Source: Saprospiraceae bacterium (GTDB taxonomy: Bacteria > Bacteroidota > Bacteroidia > Chitinophagales > Saprospiraceae). Taken from it: a DNA stretch of 42,675 bases. Below the pieces are notes generated by a model that saw nothing but the letters and a program-made list of their open reading frames with translations, searched no databases and had not been told where the DNA came from. The position numbers and the translations under genes are program-made. Below, piece by piece: positions 25,256 to 32,211 of this stretch. Each line of letters opens with the position of its first letter. Positions within the stretch are counted from its first letter, which is position 1. The stretch is taken from assembly GCA_017996375.1 (NCBI GenBank), contig JAGOHC010000007.1, forward strand, positions 1-42,675, given 5' to 3'.

Positions 25256-26953
25256 CTACATCACCACCAATTTCTCTGCACCACGAATACTGTAATCCAG
25301 GCTGCGTATGTGGACAAAATAATTGCCCGAAGGAAATTCATCAACACCAAAAGTGAATTGGTTGTCGCCACTTTGCAGGCGAATAGGCAGATAAAAAAGT
25401 TGCACGCCAAGGCTGTTATAAATGCTCAAAAGTGCATCGGCAGTTTTTGTAGTCTGTAATTTTATAGTTGCAACAGATGAAGTAGGATTCGGACTGACAG
25501 ATAGCTTTATATTCCCTGATTTATAAAAATCCTTAGTACTAACAGTAGTAGCATTATCAATATAACAATCGGCGGATACAACTGCAGCGCCATCAATTAG
25601 CGGCAATTTTTGTGTTAAATATTCATCAAATAAAGTTGCTTGGATGGCATTATTGCTCGCGCCGAGCCAATCTTGTAAAAGAGTTGTGAATACTTGCCTA
25701 TAATCATTCTGGAGTTGGTCGGCAGCATATTGTCCATCGGTAGTAGCAGTAGCCAAGTCAGCGTTGACACCAGTAATTCCTGCAGCAACTTGTTTTCCAA
25801 TAATAAACATCGGAGCTAAGGAGCCATGGTCAGTTCCGAAGCTGCCGTTTTGTGCGACCTTTCGTCCGAACTCAGAAAAGGTGACAGAAATAACTTGTTC
25901 GTCTAAACCTAATTCAGCCAAATCATCGTGAAATGCTTTTACAGCAACCGAGAGTGTACGCAACAAGTTAGCGTGTGTTCCGGTAGAAGTATCAGGCAAA
26001 TCTATTTGAGCGTTGTGTGTATCAAACCCACTTAAATTAACCAAGTATATTTTTGTTTTACAACCTCCTTTAATCAGTCGTGCAACAGTTTTGAGTTGGT
26101 TGCCCAAATCACTAATATTATTACCATCGGCGGGGTCGCCATAGTTGACAGAAGAGTTATTTCCGGCATTAAAAACTTGCGTTATGCGTTGAGCATACTT
26201 ATTAGTACTTTGTTCTACATCCATGATGTATAACAATTCTTCTCCATACTCTGAATTAGGAACATTTACGATTGGCGCGCCACCAATCTCTGACACTAAG
26301 TTATAAAAACCAGCAGGATCTTGTCCACTAAGATTTATTGCTGCAGCATGTTCCTCTCCGGTGTGGAATCCTAAAGACGCTTTGCTGTCACCTAACTGAA
26401 TACCTAAAGGGTCAGGAAATTGCAAAGTTGGGTTGCCCGCCAAATCGGGATAAGTATAATCCAGATAACGCCCCATCCAGCCGGTACCAATATTAAAATT
26501 TTGTGAAGTACCGTCACCACCCGAAAGCCATAAATCTGTTGATTTAAAGTGGGAGAGATTTTGCGTTTGATAGCCAACACCTTGCACAACATTTAAGCGA
26601 CCATCATCATACATTTGTTTCAAACCAACCATCGCTGGATGTAACCCAACTTGTTTTGTTTCGGGTAACGTTGTATCTAATGGAAGATATGCCGATGCAC
26701 CAGTATCGGTTATAGCAATATCAGGACGCAGATTTCTATAAGTATCATATATATTTATGGGTATAACAGTATTAAGACCGTCGTTGCCGCCTTTTAATTG
26801 TACAAGTACCAACACTCTATCAGATACGCCATCGCAAGCGGCTAAATTTTGCATCAGCGAGTTGCTGAAAAAGGGTCGAACAACGGCACCGTTCAGGACA
26901 AATGGTGACATTGTTAGTGGCGCAGACAGGCGTAAAAATTTTCTACGATTCAT
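25256..26953 (-). CDS. DUF1501 (alkaline-phosphatase-superfamily-like) protein, Tat signal plus T9SS tail
   Basis: This 565-residue DUF1501 protein is distantly related to sulfatases and alkaline phosphatases. The N-terminus MNRRKFLRLSAPLTMSPF fits the twin-arginine consensus (R-R-x-F-L). VLVQLKGGNDGLNTVIP and GTDHGSLAPMFIIG are hallmark DUF1501 motifs. The C-terminus, from about residue 480, is a type A T9SS sorting domain (VSPNPTSSVATIKL ... GNYFVHI). The protein should therefore cross the inner membrane folded by Tat and then the outer membrane by T9SS. It lies 20 nt downstream of the DUF1800 gene; the pair is conserved in Bacteroidota and Planctomycetes. The reaction is unknown; hydrolysis of a phosphate or sulfate ester is only suggested by fold. 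Confidence 0.9.
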   Translation of the reverse strand: MNRRKFLRLSAPLTMSPFVLNGAVVRPFFSNSLMQNLAACDGVSDRVLVLVQLKGGNDGLNTVIPINIYDTYRNLRPDIAITDTGASAYLPLDTTLPETKQVGLHPAMVGLKQMYDDGRLNVVQGVGYQTQNLSHFKSTDLWLSGGDGTSQNFNIGTGWMGRYLDYTYPDLAGNPTLQFPDPLGIQLGDSKASLGFHTGEEHAAAINLSGQDPAGFYNLVSEIGGAPIVNVPNSEYGEELLYIMDVEQSTNKYAQRITQVFNAGNNSSVNYGDPADGNNISDLGNQLKTVARLIKGGCKTKIYLVNLSGFDTHNAQIDLPDTSTGTHANLLRTLSVAVKAFHDDLAELGLDEQVISVTFSEFGRKVAQNGSFGTDHGSLAPMFIIGKQVAAGITGVNADLATATTDGQYAADQLQNDYRQVFTTLLQDWLGASNNAIQATLFDEYLTQKLPLIDGAAVVSADCYIDNATTVSTKDFYKSGNIKLSVSPNPTSSVATIKLQTTKTADALLSIYNSLGVQLFYLPIRLQSGDNQFTFGVDEFPSGNYFVHIRSLDYSIRGAEKLVVM

Positions 26954-26973
26954 ATAAATTGATAAATTGAGTT

Positions 26974-28596
26974 TTAAAATAATTGATACTCAGGTGAAAA
27001 CATCAGTGCTTCGATGAGGCGCTCTAAAGGAATTTTCACTTCTTCATCATTATTAGTTGTCAAATAATTTTGCCACTCGTAAGTCCAATCGCCAGCAGGC
27101 AAACCATCTAAAAAAATATTTAAAAAATAATTCAAACGGTCGGCATCGGGCGTTTCAGAAAACAGAAAAGTACATAAATCATTTACTACTGTAAACGCAT
27201 CCATCAAGTCAGAAACAATCGGTTGATTTTTTAAAGTTAGTGCAATATTTAATTGAACACCGCCCAAGTTACCGGAGGATAAAACGCGGGTGCCTGTCAA
27301 AAACATTTTTGAAATTTTATATCTGGTAATGATAGTACTTGCGTTAAACCATGCGCGATGATAATCAGGCTCTTGATAATAAGCAGGGTAGCCCGCAACA
27401 TCAGAAGGAACAAACAAGGACAAACCACCGCCTTGAAACATGATATTCAATACGCTCAACCGATAAAAATTGACGTAATGGTTATTAGATTGCGTCAGAG
27501 GATCGGGTACATTAATATAAAAATGATTCATAGTTTGTAACACCAATTCCAAAGGTGATTTTAACAAGCTACCGATAATTTCGTCACTGTTGCTGCTGTC
27601 ATCTTCATCAAAAAAATGTTGGCTTTCAAAAAGCAAACGCAGAGTAGGCAGCAGTTCATAATTATTATTGTATAGTGTGGTTGCTAGTGGAACTATAATA
27701 TCCTGTTCAATTTCAGCATCAATATTTCTATTAACAAAAAAGCGATACAAGCGGCGGCAAATAAAACGAGCAGTTTCTGGTTGCGAAAAAATCATTTCGA
27801 CAAAATTGCTTAATTCATCAAACATTTGGGTAACATTGGTAGCACCAGTAATATTCGTATTTTGAAAAGCAGCAGAAAAAGTTTTGTTGCCCAAAGTGTG
27901 TTGCGAAAACGCAGCCCTACCCATAGGGATATTTGTATCGGTATCAATGATGGTTCTATCTAATTGTGTTTTAAAACCAGTCAGCACTTTTGCAGCTTGC
28001 TGAATATCTGATTCGGTATAATTAGTATAATTGCCATCAGCGATTTGTGCGCCTTTGCCGATTGTGAAAAGCTCCAAAAATTCACGAGCATAATTTTCGT
28101 TCGGGCTATTTTTGTTATTAACTGTATTATCCAAATACAATAGCATGAGGTTGTCCAGTGTCATTTTTTTAGCAAAAGTTTTAAAATTGCCAAAAGCATA
28201 AAACCGAAGTAATGCAATGTAATCATACAAATTTGCAGCAGAGCCTTCAGTAGCAGCAGCAGTAAATGCTTGGTGCATAAAAAACTGCAATTTATGGTGC
28301 ATAGATACATCTTGGCGTGCTTCGTTTGTCCACCAACTTATTACAACACCACGCAAAGGGTTGTTGGTTGTTGAAGGAGGCGTGTTCGTAGAAATCCAAG
28401 GCTGGCCTGTAGAAGGGTCAACGGGTTCGGAGAGTTGTAGTGGTACAACAGTCAATAATTCATCTAAGGCTTGTTGAGCTGTTTTGGTGGCAAACTCCTG
28501 AATACGTACTTTGTTTACTACAAAAGTGGTTCTGTATAACAGATGTTTGGCTAAACGAATACCTAACTGACCTTGATGCGGAGAAAGTGATGCCAT
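26974..28596 (-). CDS. DUF1800 family protein
   Basis: This 540-residue DUF1800 protein is the usual genomic partner of DUF1501. Family hallmarks are HLLYRTTFV near the N-terminus, the WW-containing WWTNEARQ, the central NENYAREFLELFTIG and the C-terminal LIEALMFSPEYQLF. Neither a Sec nor a Tat signal is visible at the ATG (28596, MASLSPHQGQ), unlike its partner. It may stay in the cytoplasm or be co-exported by binding DUF1501 (inference). Function is unknown. It is the first gene of a two-gene operon, behind a terminator-like hairpin at 28671-28710. Confidence 0.9.
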   Translation of the reverse strand: MASLSPHQGQLGIRLAKHLLYRTTFVVNKVRIQEFATKTAQQALDELLTVVPLQLSEPVDPSTGQPWISTNTPPSTTNNPLRGVVISWWTNEARQDVSMHHKLQFFMHQAFTAAATEGSAANLYDYIALLRFYAFGNFKTFAKKMTLDNLMLLYLDNTVNNKNSPNENYAREFLELFTIGKGAQIADGNYTNYTESDIQQAAKVLTGFKTQLDRTIIDTDTNIPMGRAAFSQHTLGNKTFSAAFQNTNITGATNVTQMFDELSNFVEMIFSQPETARFICRRLYRFFVNRNIDAEIEQDIIVPLATTLYNNNYELLPTLRLLFESQHFFDEDDSSNSDEIIGSLLKSPLELVLQTMNHFYINVPDPLTQSNNHYVNFYRLSVLNIMFQGGGLSLFVPSDVAGYPAYYQEPDYHRAWFNASTIITRYKISKMFLTGTRVLSSGNLGGVQLNIALTLKNQPIVSDLMDAFTVVNDLCTFLFSETPDADRLNYFLNIFLDGLPAGDWTYEWQNYLTTNNDEEVKIPLERLIEALMFSPEYQLF

Positions 28597-28670
28597 AAAA
28601 CAATATGCTGAATATGAAATTTATGTACGAACATTAGACTGTATAATACGGAAAAGGTTAAACAAAAATA

Positions 28671-28710
28671 TAAAAAAAACCCAAACAAAGCATATCTGCC
28701 TGTTTGGGTT
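28671..28710 (-). terminator. Intrinsic terminator or attenuator upstream of DUF1800
   Basis: AACCCAAACA (28678-28687) and TGTTTGGGTT (28701-28710) form a perfect 10-bp stem, with a small inner GCA/TGC stem. Read on the minus strand it is followed by about eight T residues, so it stops minus-strand transcripts. It lies between the upstream glucosaminidase/XRE operon and DUF1800, 75 nt before the DUF1800 start. Confidence 0.75.
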
Positions 28711-28720
28711 GTCGTTTTCT

Positions 28721-28773
28721 CAAATATGTTGTTAAAATCCCCTAAACAATTTGTGTAGTGAATCGAATCACTA
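28721..28773 (-). promoter_or_regulatory. Candidate promoter with upstream 18-bp near-palindrome
   Basis: On the minus strand, TTG (complement of 28747-28749) and CATATTTG (complement of 28721-28728) are 18 nt apart, close to the Bacteroidota promoter pattern. Just upstream lies TAGTGAATCGAATCACTA (28756-28773), palindromic at 16 of 18 positions, a good shape for a dimeric regulator site. Transcription from here would run straight into the hairpin at 28678-28710 before reaching DUF1800. This arrangement is my inference. Confidence 0.3.
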
Positions 28774-28821
28774 ATAAATAGGAATAAAAAATATAATATG
28801 TCTATATACAAAGCAAGTGCC

Positions 28822-28855
28822 AAAAAAAAAGGTCACCGCCTTTGCGAGTGACCTT
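28822..28855 (-). terminator. Intrinsic terminator after the XRE gene's 3' region
   Basis: AAGGTCAC (28829-28836) pairs with GTGACCTT (28848-28855), with an inner CGC/GCG. On the minus strand it is followed by a run of nine T residues (complement of 28822-28830). It ends transcripts coming from the glucosaminidase/XRE operon. Confidence 0.8.
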
Positions 28856-29044
28856 GTAGAAAAAGAGGCAAAACTCCATCATACTAATGCTTGATGTATT
28901 GAAATAAAACATCCCACGTTTTAGTGCTTCATATAAAGAGAGAATTTGAGCAGCATTAGCATAAACGACTGACCACTTTTGGAAAGATGTTTCATAGTGA
29001 ACGGAGTTTTATAAAATGACGAACAACACTTTCAGGTATAAATT
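28856..29044 (-). ncRNA. Structured 3' region or small RNA candidate
   Basis: This 189-nt stretch between the XRE stop codon and the terminator at 28855 has no plausible gene but contains nested inverted repeats. AAAACTCC (28870-28877) matches GGAGTTTT (29003-29010). Inside that pair, CTAATGCT (28884-28891) matches AGCATTAG (28952-28959). A further GATGT/ACATC pair (28893-28897 and 28909-28913) lies within. Nesting plus a strong terminator suggests a folded 3' untranslated region or an sRNA on the minus strand. No clear dedicated promoter is visible and no known RNA family is recognised. Confidence 0.3.
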
Positions 29045-29338
29045 TTATTTGGCATCCAGAACAAAATCTGTATTCAGAATTGTCTGCATTTTAAATAAAA
29101 TATCTTTTGTGGGTTGTGCTTTTCCACTTTCGATGGCGAGAATATTTCCTGCATGAAGCCCAGTTAGCAACGCCAATTTATCTGCTGACATATTTTTTTG
29201 TAATCGAGCATTTTTTATTTGTTCGCAAATAGGTGGAAAACCGGAGGCATCACTTATGGATTCAATGGCAGTATTGCTAAAAGAAATCATACTTGACATG
29301 GCTACTAAAAAACCGATGGTTAAAAAATATTTGTACAT
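29045..29338 (-). CDS. Small XRE-type helix-turn-helix protein with N-terminal signal or anchor sequence
   Basis: This 97-residue protein joins two parts that do not normally occur together. Residues 1-24 (MYKYFLTIGFLVAMSSMISF onward) look like a Sec signal peptide or a single membrane helix. Residues about 38-93 are a clear Cro/C1-type HTH: EQIKNARLQKN, then SADKLALLTGL, then NILAIESGKAQPTKDILFKM. There is no alternative start that would give a soluble full HTH without the hydrophobic part. If the hydrophobic helix is retained, the HTH would face the cytoplasm only with an N-out orientation; if it is cleaved, the HTH would be periplasmic. It lies 37 nt after the glucosaminidase gene and is probably co-transcribed. 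The role is unknown. Confidence 0.75.
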   Translation of the reverse strand: MYKYFLTIGFLVAMSSMISFSNTAIESISDASGFPPICEQIKNARLQKNMSADKLALLTGLHAGNILAIESGKAQPTKDILFKMQTILNTDFVLDAK

Positions 29339-29375
29339 AGTAAAGTGGTTTAAAAATTATAAAAAATATCAACAG

Positions 29376-30302
29376 TTATTTATCTAATTTATATAGCTCA
29401 TATTTTTCTATTATGTAAATCAATTTTGCAGTATATTCTTTATCCGTAGCATAGCCCAATGCGCTCAAATTTTCAGCCCAGGCACGATAATCATTTTTAT
29501 AATCCAACAATGGTTTGTATCTGCCAGTACTAATCATTTTTGAATGTTCGCGCCAGCTTTCCCATGCTGATTTATACTTTCTGAAAAAATCTTTATGGTG
29601 GTCATCTGAAAAATTTGAACAATGTCCTTTTTTACATTTTTTTGAAAAACATTTCATTCCGAAATGATTATTGTTACGTTGTGCTAAACGACTATCTCCT
29701 GCGCGACTTTCGATGAGGGCTTGTGCCATATTGATACTTGCAGGAATACCGAATTTATCTTGTTCTGATTTTGCAATAACTGCAAAGCGTTGAACATATT
29801 CGTTCACTTCTGCATCTTTCAAATAATCAGGAGAAATAGGCGCGGCTAAGTTCTCTTTATAATTCACAGCTTTTGAAAAAGAGAAAGTGCTTTCTGAACG
29901 CGACTTGCCATCATCTGTAATATTTTCGTTTGGTAAAGCACTACGATTGTCGCCGACAGTAAATGGTGATTTGAAATTAATCTGGAATTGCATTTCTTTT
30001 TTCAAAACAACCAGAATGAGCAACCCTATCAGAATCATTTGGACCCAAGGAATGGTACGTTGACCGCCCAATAGTCGTAAAATAAGATGTTTTAATAATT
30101 GGAATAATTTTCCTAAAATGATAAAAGTTTTTTCGATAATTTCCCCAAAAGTTTGATATTGTTCGTTGAAAGCATTTGATGCATTATCATTAGAGAAGGC
30201 AAACTTTTTCCCTAATTCTGCATTTATATTGCTAATGCGAATGCTTTTTGGCGGCTTGGGTGTTGATTTTTGTTGAACACGCTGTTGTTGTTGGACTCTC
30301 AT
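29376..30302 (-). CDS. Membrane-anchored glucosaminidase (FlgJ/LytG-type peptidoglycan hydrolase)
   Basis: This 308-residue cell-wall hydrolase would cleave the glycan backbone of peptidoglycan. A basic, Gln-rich cytoplasmic N-terminus (residues 1-55) and an amphipathic hydrophobic helix (about 56-80) precede a transmembrane segment at about 86-100 (WVQMILIGLLILVVL). After a linker, the glucosaminidase domain spans about 165-305. INMAQALIESRAG carries the probable catalytic Glu198. NNNHFGMKC is typical, and the CFSKKCKKGHC stretch is a small cysteine cluster. The anchored, outward-facing arrangement is usual in Bacteroidota. It is the first gene of an operon with the XRE-like protein. Confidence 0.9.
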   Translation of the reverse strand: MRVQQQQRVQQKSTPKPPKSIRISNINAELGKKFAFSNDNASNAFNEQYQTFGEIIEKTFIILGKLFQLLKHLILRLLGGQRTIPWVQMILIGLLILVVLKKEMQFQINFKSPFTVGDNRSALPNENITDDGKSRSESTFSFSKAVNYKENLAAPISPDYLKDAEVNEYVQRFAVIAKSEQDKFGIPASINMAQALIESRAGDSRLAQRNNNHFGMKCFSKKCKKGHCSNFSDDHHKDFFRKYKSAWESWREHSKMISTGRYKPLLDYKNDYRAWAENLSALGYATDKEYTAKLIYIIEKYELYKLDK

Positions 30303-30338
30303 GATAATTACTATTTAGGAGGACGAAATAATTGTTTT

Positions 30339-30489
30339 TGTTTTAAATTGTTTCAAATATAATGCAAATATAAAACAAAATGTTTATATGTCAAGTAATT
30401 TTAAAACATTTTATTATTATTATTTTAAATAATTTATAATTATTTGATTATCAATGTGTTTTAATTATAAAAAATGTTTTAAATTGTTT
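30339..30489. repeat. Repeated TGTTTTAAATTGTTT motif in divergent promoter region
   Basis: TGTTTTAAATTGTTT occurs exactly at 30339-30353 and 30475-30489 in the 240-nt gap between the divergent genes. A related sequence in the opposite orientation, TTTTAAAACATTTTA, lies at 30399-30413. One copy sits just downstream of the minus-strand promoter and the other about 55 nt before the + strand gene. This suggests a shared regulator, possibly acting on both genes, but the region is extremely AT-rich. Confidence 0.4.
30365..30394 (-). promoter_or_regulatory. Promoter of the glucosaminidase operon
   Basis: On the minus strand, TTG (complement of 30392-30394) is followed after 19 nt by TATATTTG (complement of 30365-30372), an exact match. 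A second TATATTTG lies at 30354-30361. The leader would be about 55 nt and contains one copy of the 15-bp repeat described at 30339. Confidence 0.5.
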
Positions 30490-30542
30490 GTAAAAAATAT
30501 AGATTTAATAATTTTAAAATACAATACACATTAGAAATTGAT

Positions 30543-31127
30543 ATGCATACGATAGCACCATACGCCGGATGGAGGGAAATTTATAACACACAAGAAGATT
30601 CATATTCGCCATTTTATGGAGTAGAATATGAGGAGTTTGTATTTACTAATAAGATTTATAATTACTACATTCATCCACAATGGGACGCATTTGGTTCTGA
30701 GACTTTGTATGCAAAAATTCTTTATACTAATTATGATAAAGGATACACTATCATCGAATTATTGGGAGAATGGAATGATGCTATCGAAAATGATATAATG
30801 CTTTTTCGTCAGGAAGTGATTGATCCACTAATTGAGCAAGGTATTTATAAATATATTTTGCTGTGTGATAATGTTTTGAATTTTCATGGTTCAGATGATG
30901 CCTATTATGAGGATTGGTGGGATGAAATAAAAGAACATGATGGCTGGGTATGTTGTATAAATACTTTGCTACACGTTAAAGACGAAATGTTGCAAACGCG
31001 ATTGCAATTTTATATTAATTTTGATGAGAAGTTAAACGACATTCATTGGCGACCCATGCTACCTCAAAACTTGTTTATGCTTATTGAAATGCAGTTGAAT
31101 AGGTTCATAAAAAAAATTAAAGATTAA
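30543..31127 (+). CDS. Conserved Bacteroidota protein of unknown function
   Basis: This 194-residue soluble protein has no signal peptide or membrane helix. It is acidic and rich in Tyr and Trp (PFYGVEYEEF, NYYIHPQWD, DDAYYEDWWDEI). From memory it resembles a family of roughly 190-residue hypothetical proteins widespread in Bacteroidota, with the recurring pattern IAPYxxWR at the N-terminus and SETLYxKI in the middle. ELLGEWNDAIENDIMLFRQEVIDPL suggests an alternating alpha/beta fold. No catalytic motif is apparent. It diverges from the glucosaminidase operon and is followed after 43 nt by the aldo/keto reductase. Confidence 0.8.
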   Translation: MHTIAPYAGWREIYNTQEDSYSPFYGVEYEEFVFTNKIYNYYIHPQWDAFGSETLYAKILYTNYDKGYTIIELLGEWNDAIENDIMLFRQEVIDPLIEQGIYKYILLCDNVLNFHGSDDAYYEDWWDEIKEHDGWVCCINTLLHVKDEMLQTRLQFYINFDEKLNDIHWRPMLPQNLFMLIEMQLNRFIKKIKD

Positions 31128-31139
31128 CTGAAGATTCAA

Positions 31140-31147
31140 TACTTTTG
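31140..31147 (+). promoter_or_regulatory. -7 element for the aldo/keto reductase gene
   Basis: TACTTTTG, an exact TAnnTTTG match, lies 23 nt before the ATG at 31171. No -33 TTG is found at a usable distance. Confidence 0.3.
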
Positions 31148-31170
31148 CATCAAAATCAAACTAATACAAT

Positions 31171-32154
31171 ATGGAATACAAGAGATTAGGAAAATCAGGA
31201 TTACAAATTAGTGCTTTATCATTCGGTTCTTGGCTTACGTTTGGCAAACAAATTGGCGACGAAACTGCTGAAGAATTGATGGCAGTTGCTTATAATAGCG
31301 GTGTCAATTTTTTTGACAACGCTGAAATTTATGCCAACGGTAAATCGGAAATCGTTATGGGTCGTGTTTTCAAAAAAATGAATTGGGAGCGCAGTTCGTA
31401 TTTGGTTTCAAGCAAAGTTTTCTTCGGTGATGGTGGCAAAAAACCCAACCAAACTGGTCTGAATCGCAAGCATATTTTTGAAGCCTGTCATGCTGCATTA
31501 GGAAGATTACAAGTGGATTATATTGATTTATTTTTCTGCCATCGCCCTGATAAAAATACCCCAATGGAGGAAACAGTTTGGGCAATGAATCATCTTATCC
31601 AACAAGGTAAAATATTATATTGGGGAACAAGTGAGTGGTCGGCTCAAGAAATTATGCAGGCACATTTGGTAGCAAGAGAATTGCATTTGATTGGTCCAAC
31701 AATGGAACAACCACAGTATAATATGTTTCACAGAGAAAAAGTTGAAGTAGAGTTTGCTAATATTTATAATACAGTAGGGTTGGGCACAACAATTTGGTCG
31801 CCGTTGGCTTCTGGTGTTTTAACCGAAAAATATTTAGCAGCTATACCCGAAGATACCCGCCTAAGTATGGAAGGTTTGGCATGGCTAAAAGAACGTTCTT
31901 TGACGCATGACAGAATAGAGAAAGTGCGACAATTAAATGATTTGGCAAAATCGCTCGGTACGAGCTTAGCAAAAATGGCGATTGCTTGGTGTGTGAAAAA
32001 TGATAAAGTTAGTTCAGTAATTTTGGGTGCTTCTAAAATTGAGCAACTAAAAGAAACACTTACTTCATTAGATGTTTTGTCGTTATTGACTGCGGAGGTG
32101 TTGGCACAAATTGAAAAGATATTAGATAATAAACCAGCATTGCCGGCATTTTAG
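31171..32154 (+). CDS. Aldo/keto reductase (AKR6/Kv-beta-like)
   Basis: This 327-residue NADPH-dependent TIM-barrel oxidoreductase has the full catalytic tetrad: D49 and Y54 (NFFDNAEIYANG), K82 (VSSKVF) and H124 (FFCHRPD). MEYKRLGKSGLQISALSFGSW is the usual N-terminus. WSPLASGVLTEKY and SSVILGASKIEQLKE match the branch related to the beta subunits of voltage-gated potassium channels, which in bacteria are general carbonyl or methylglyoxal reductases. The physiological substrate is unknown. It is monocistronic, or follows the gene at 30543, and ends at a strong terminator. Confidence 0.94.
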   Translation: MEYKRLGKSGLQISALSFGSWLTFGKQIGDETAEELMAVAYNSGVNFFDNAEIYANGKSEIVMGRVFKKMNWERSSYLVSSKVFFGDGGKKPNQTGLNRKHIFEACHAALGRLQVDYIDLFFCHRPDKNTPMEETVWAMNHLIQQGKILYWGTSEWSAQEIMQAHLVARELHLIGPTMEQPQYNMFHREKVEVEFANIYNTVGLGTTIWSPLASGVLTEKYLAAIPEDTRLSMEGLAWLKERSLTHDRIEKVRQLNDLAKSLGTSLAKMAIAWCVKNDKVSSVILGASKIEQLKETLTSLDVLSLLTAEVLAQIEKILDNKPALPAF

Positions 32155-32177
32155 TTGGCACATATTTTAAATCAATT

Positions 32178-32210
32178 AAAAAGGATTCGCTACTGCGAAT
32201 CCTTTTTTTT
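32178..32210. terminator. Bidirectional intrinsic terminator
   Basis: AAAAAGGATTCGC (32178-32190) and GCGAATCCTTTTT (32195-32207) form a 13-bp perfect stem with a TACT loop, followed by further T residues. It lies between the convergent aldo/keto reductase and DksA/TraR-like genes, and the A-tract on the left serves the minus-strand transcript. Confidence 0.88.
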
Positions 32211-32211
32211 A

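Noticed and set aside
28563-28823. 86-codon minus-strand ORF overlapping the DUF1800 start
   Set aside because: It spans a terminator hairpin and a likely promoter, and its hydrophobic composition arises from A/T-rich DNA read in a chance frame.
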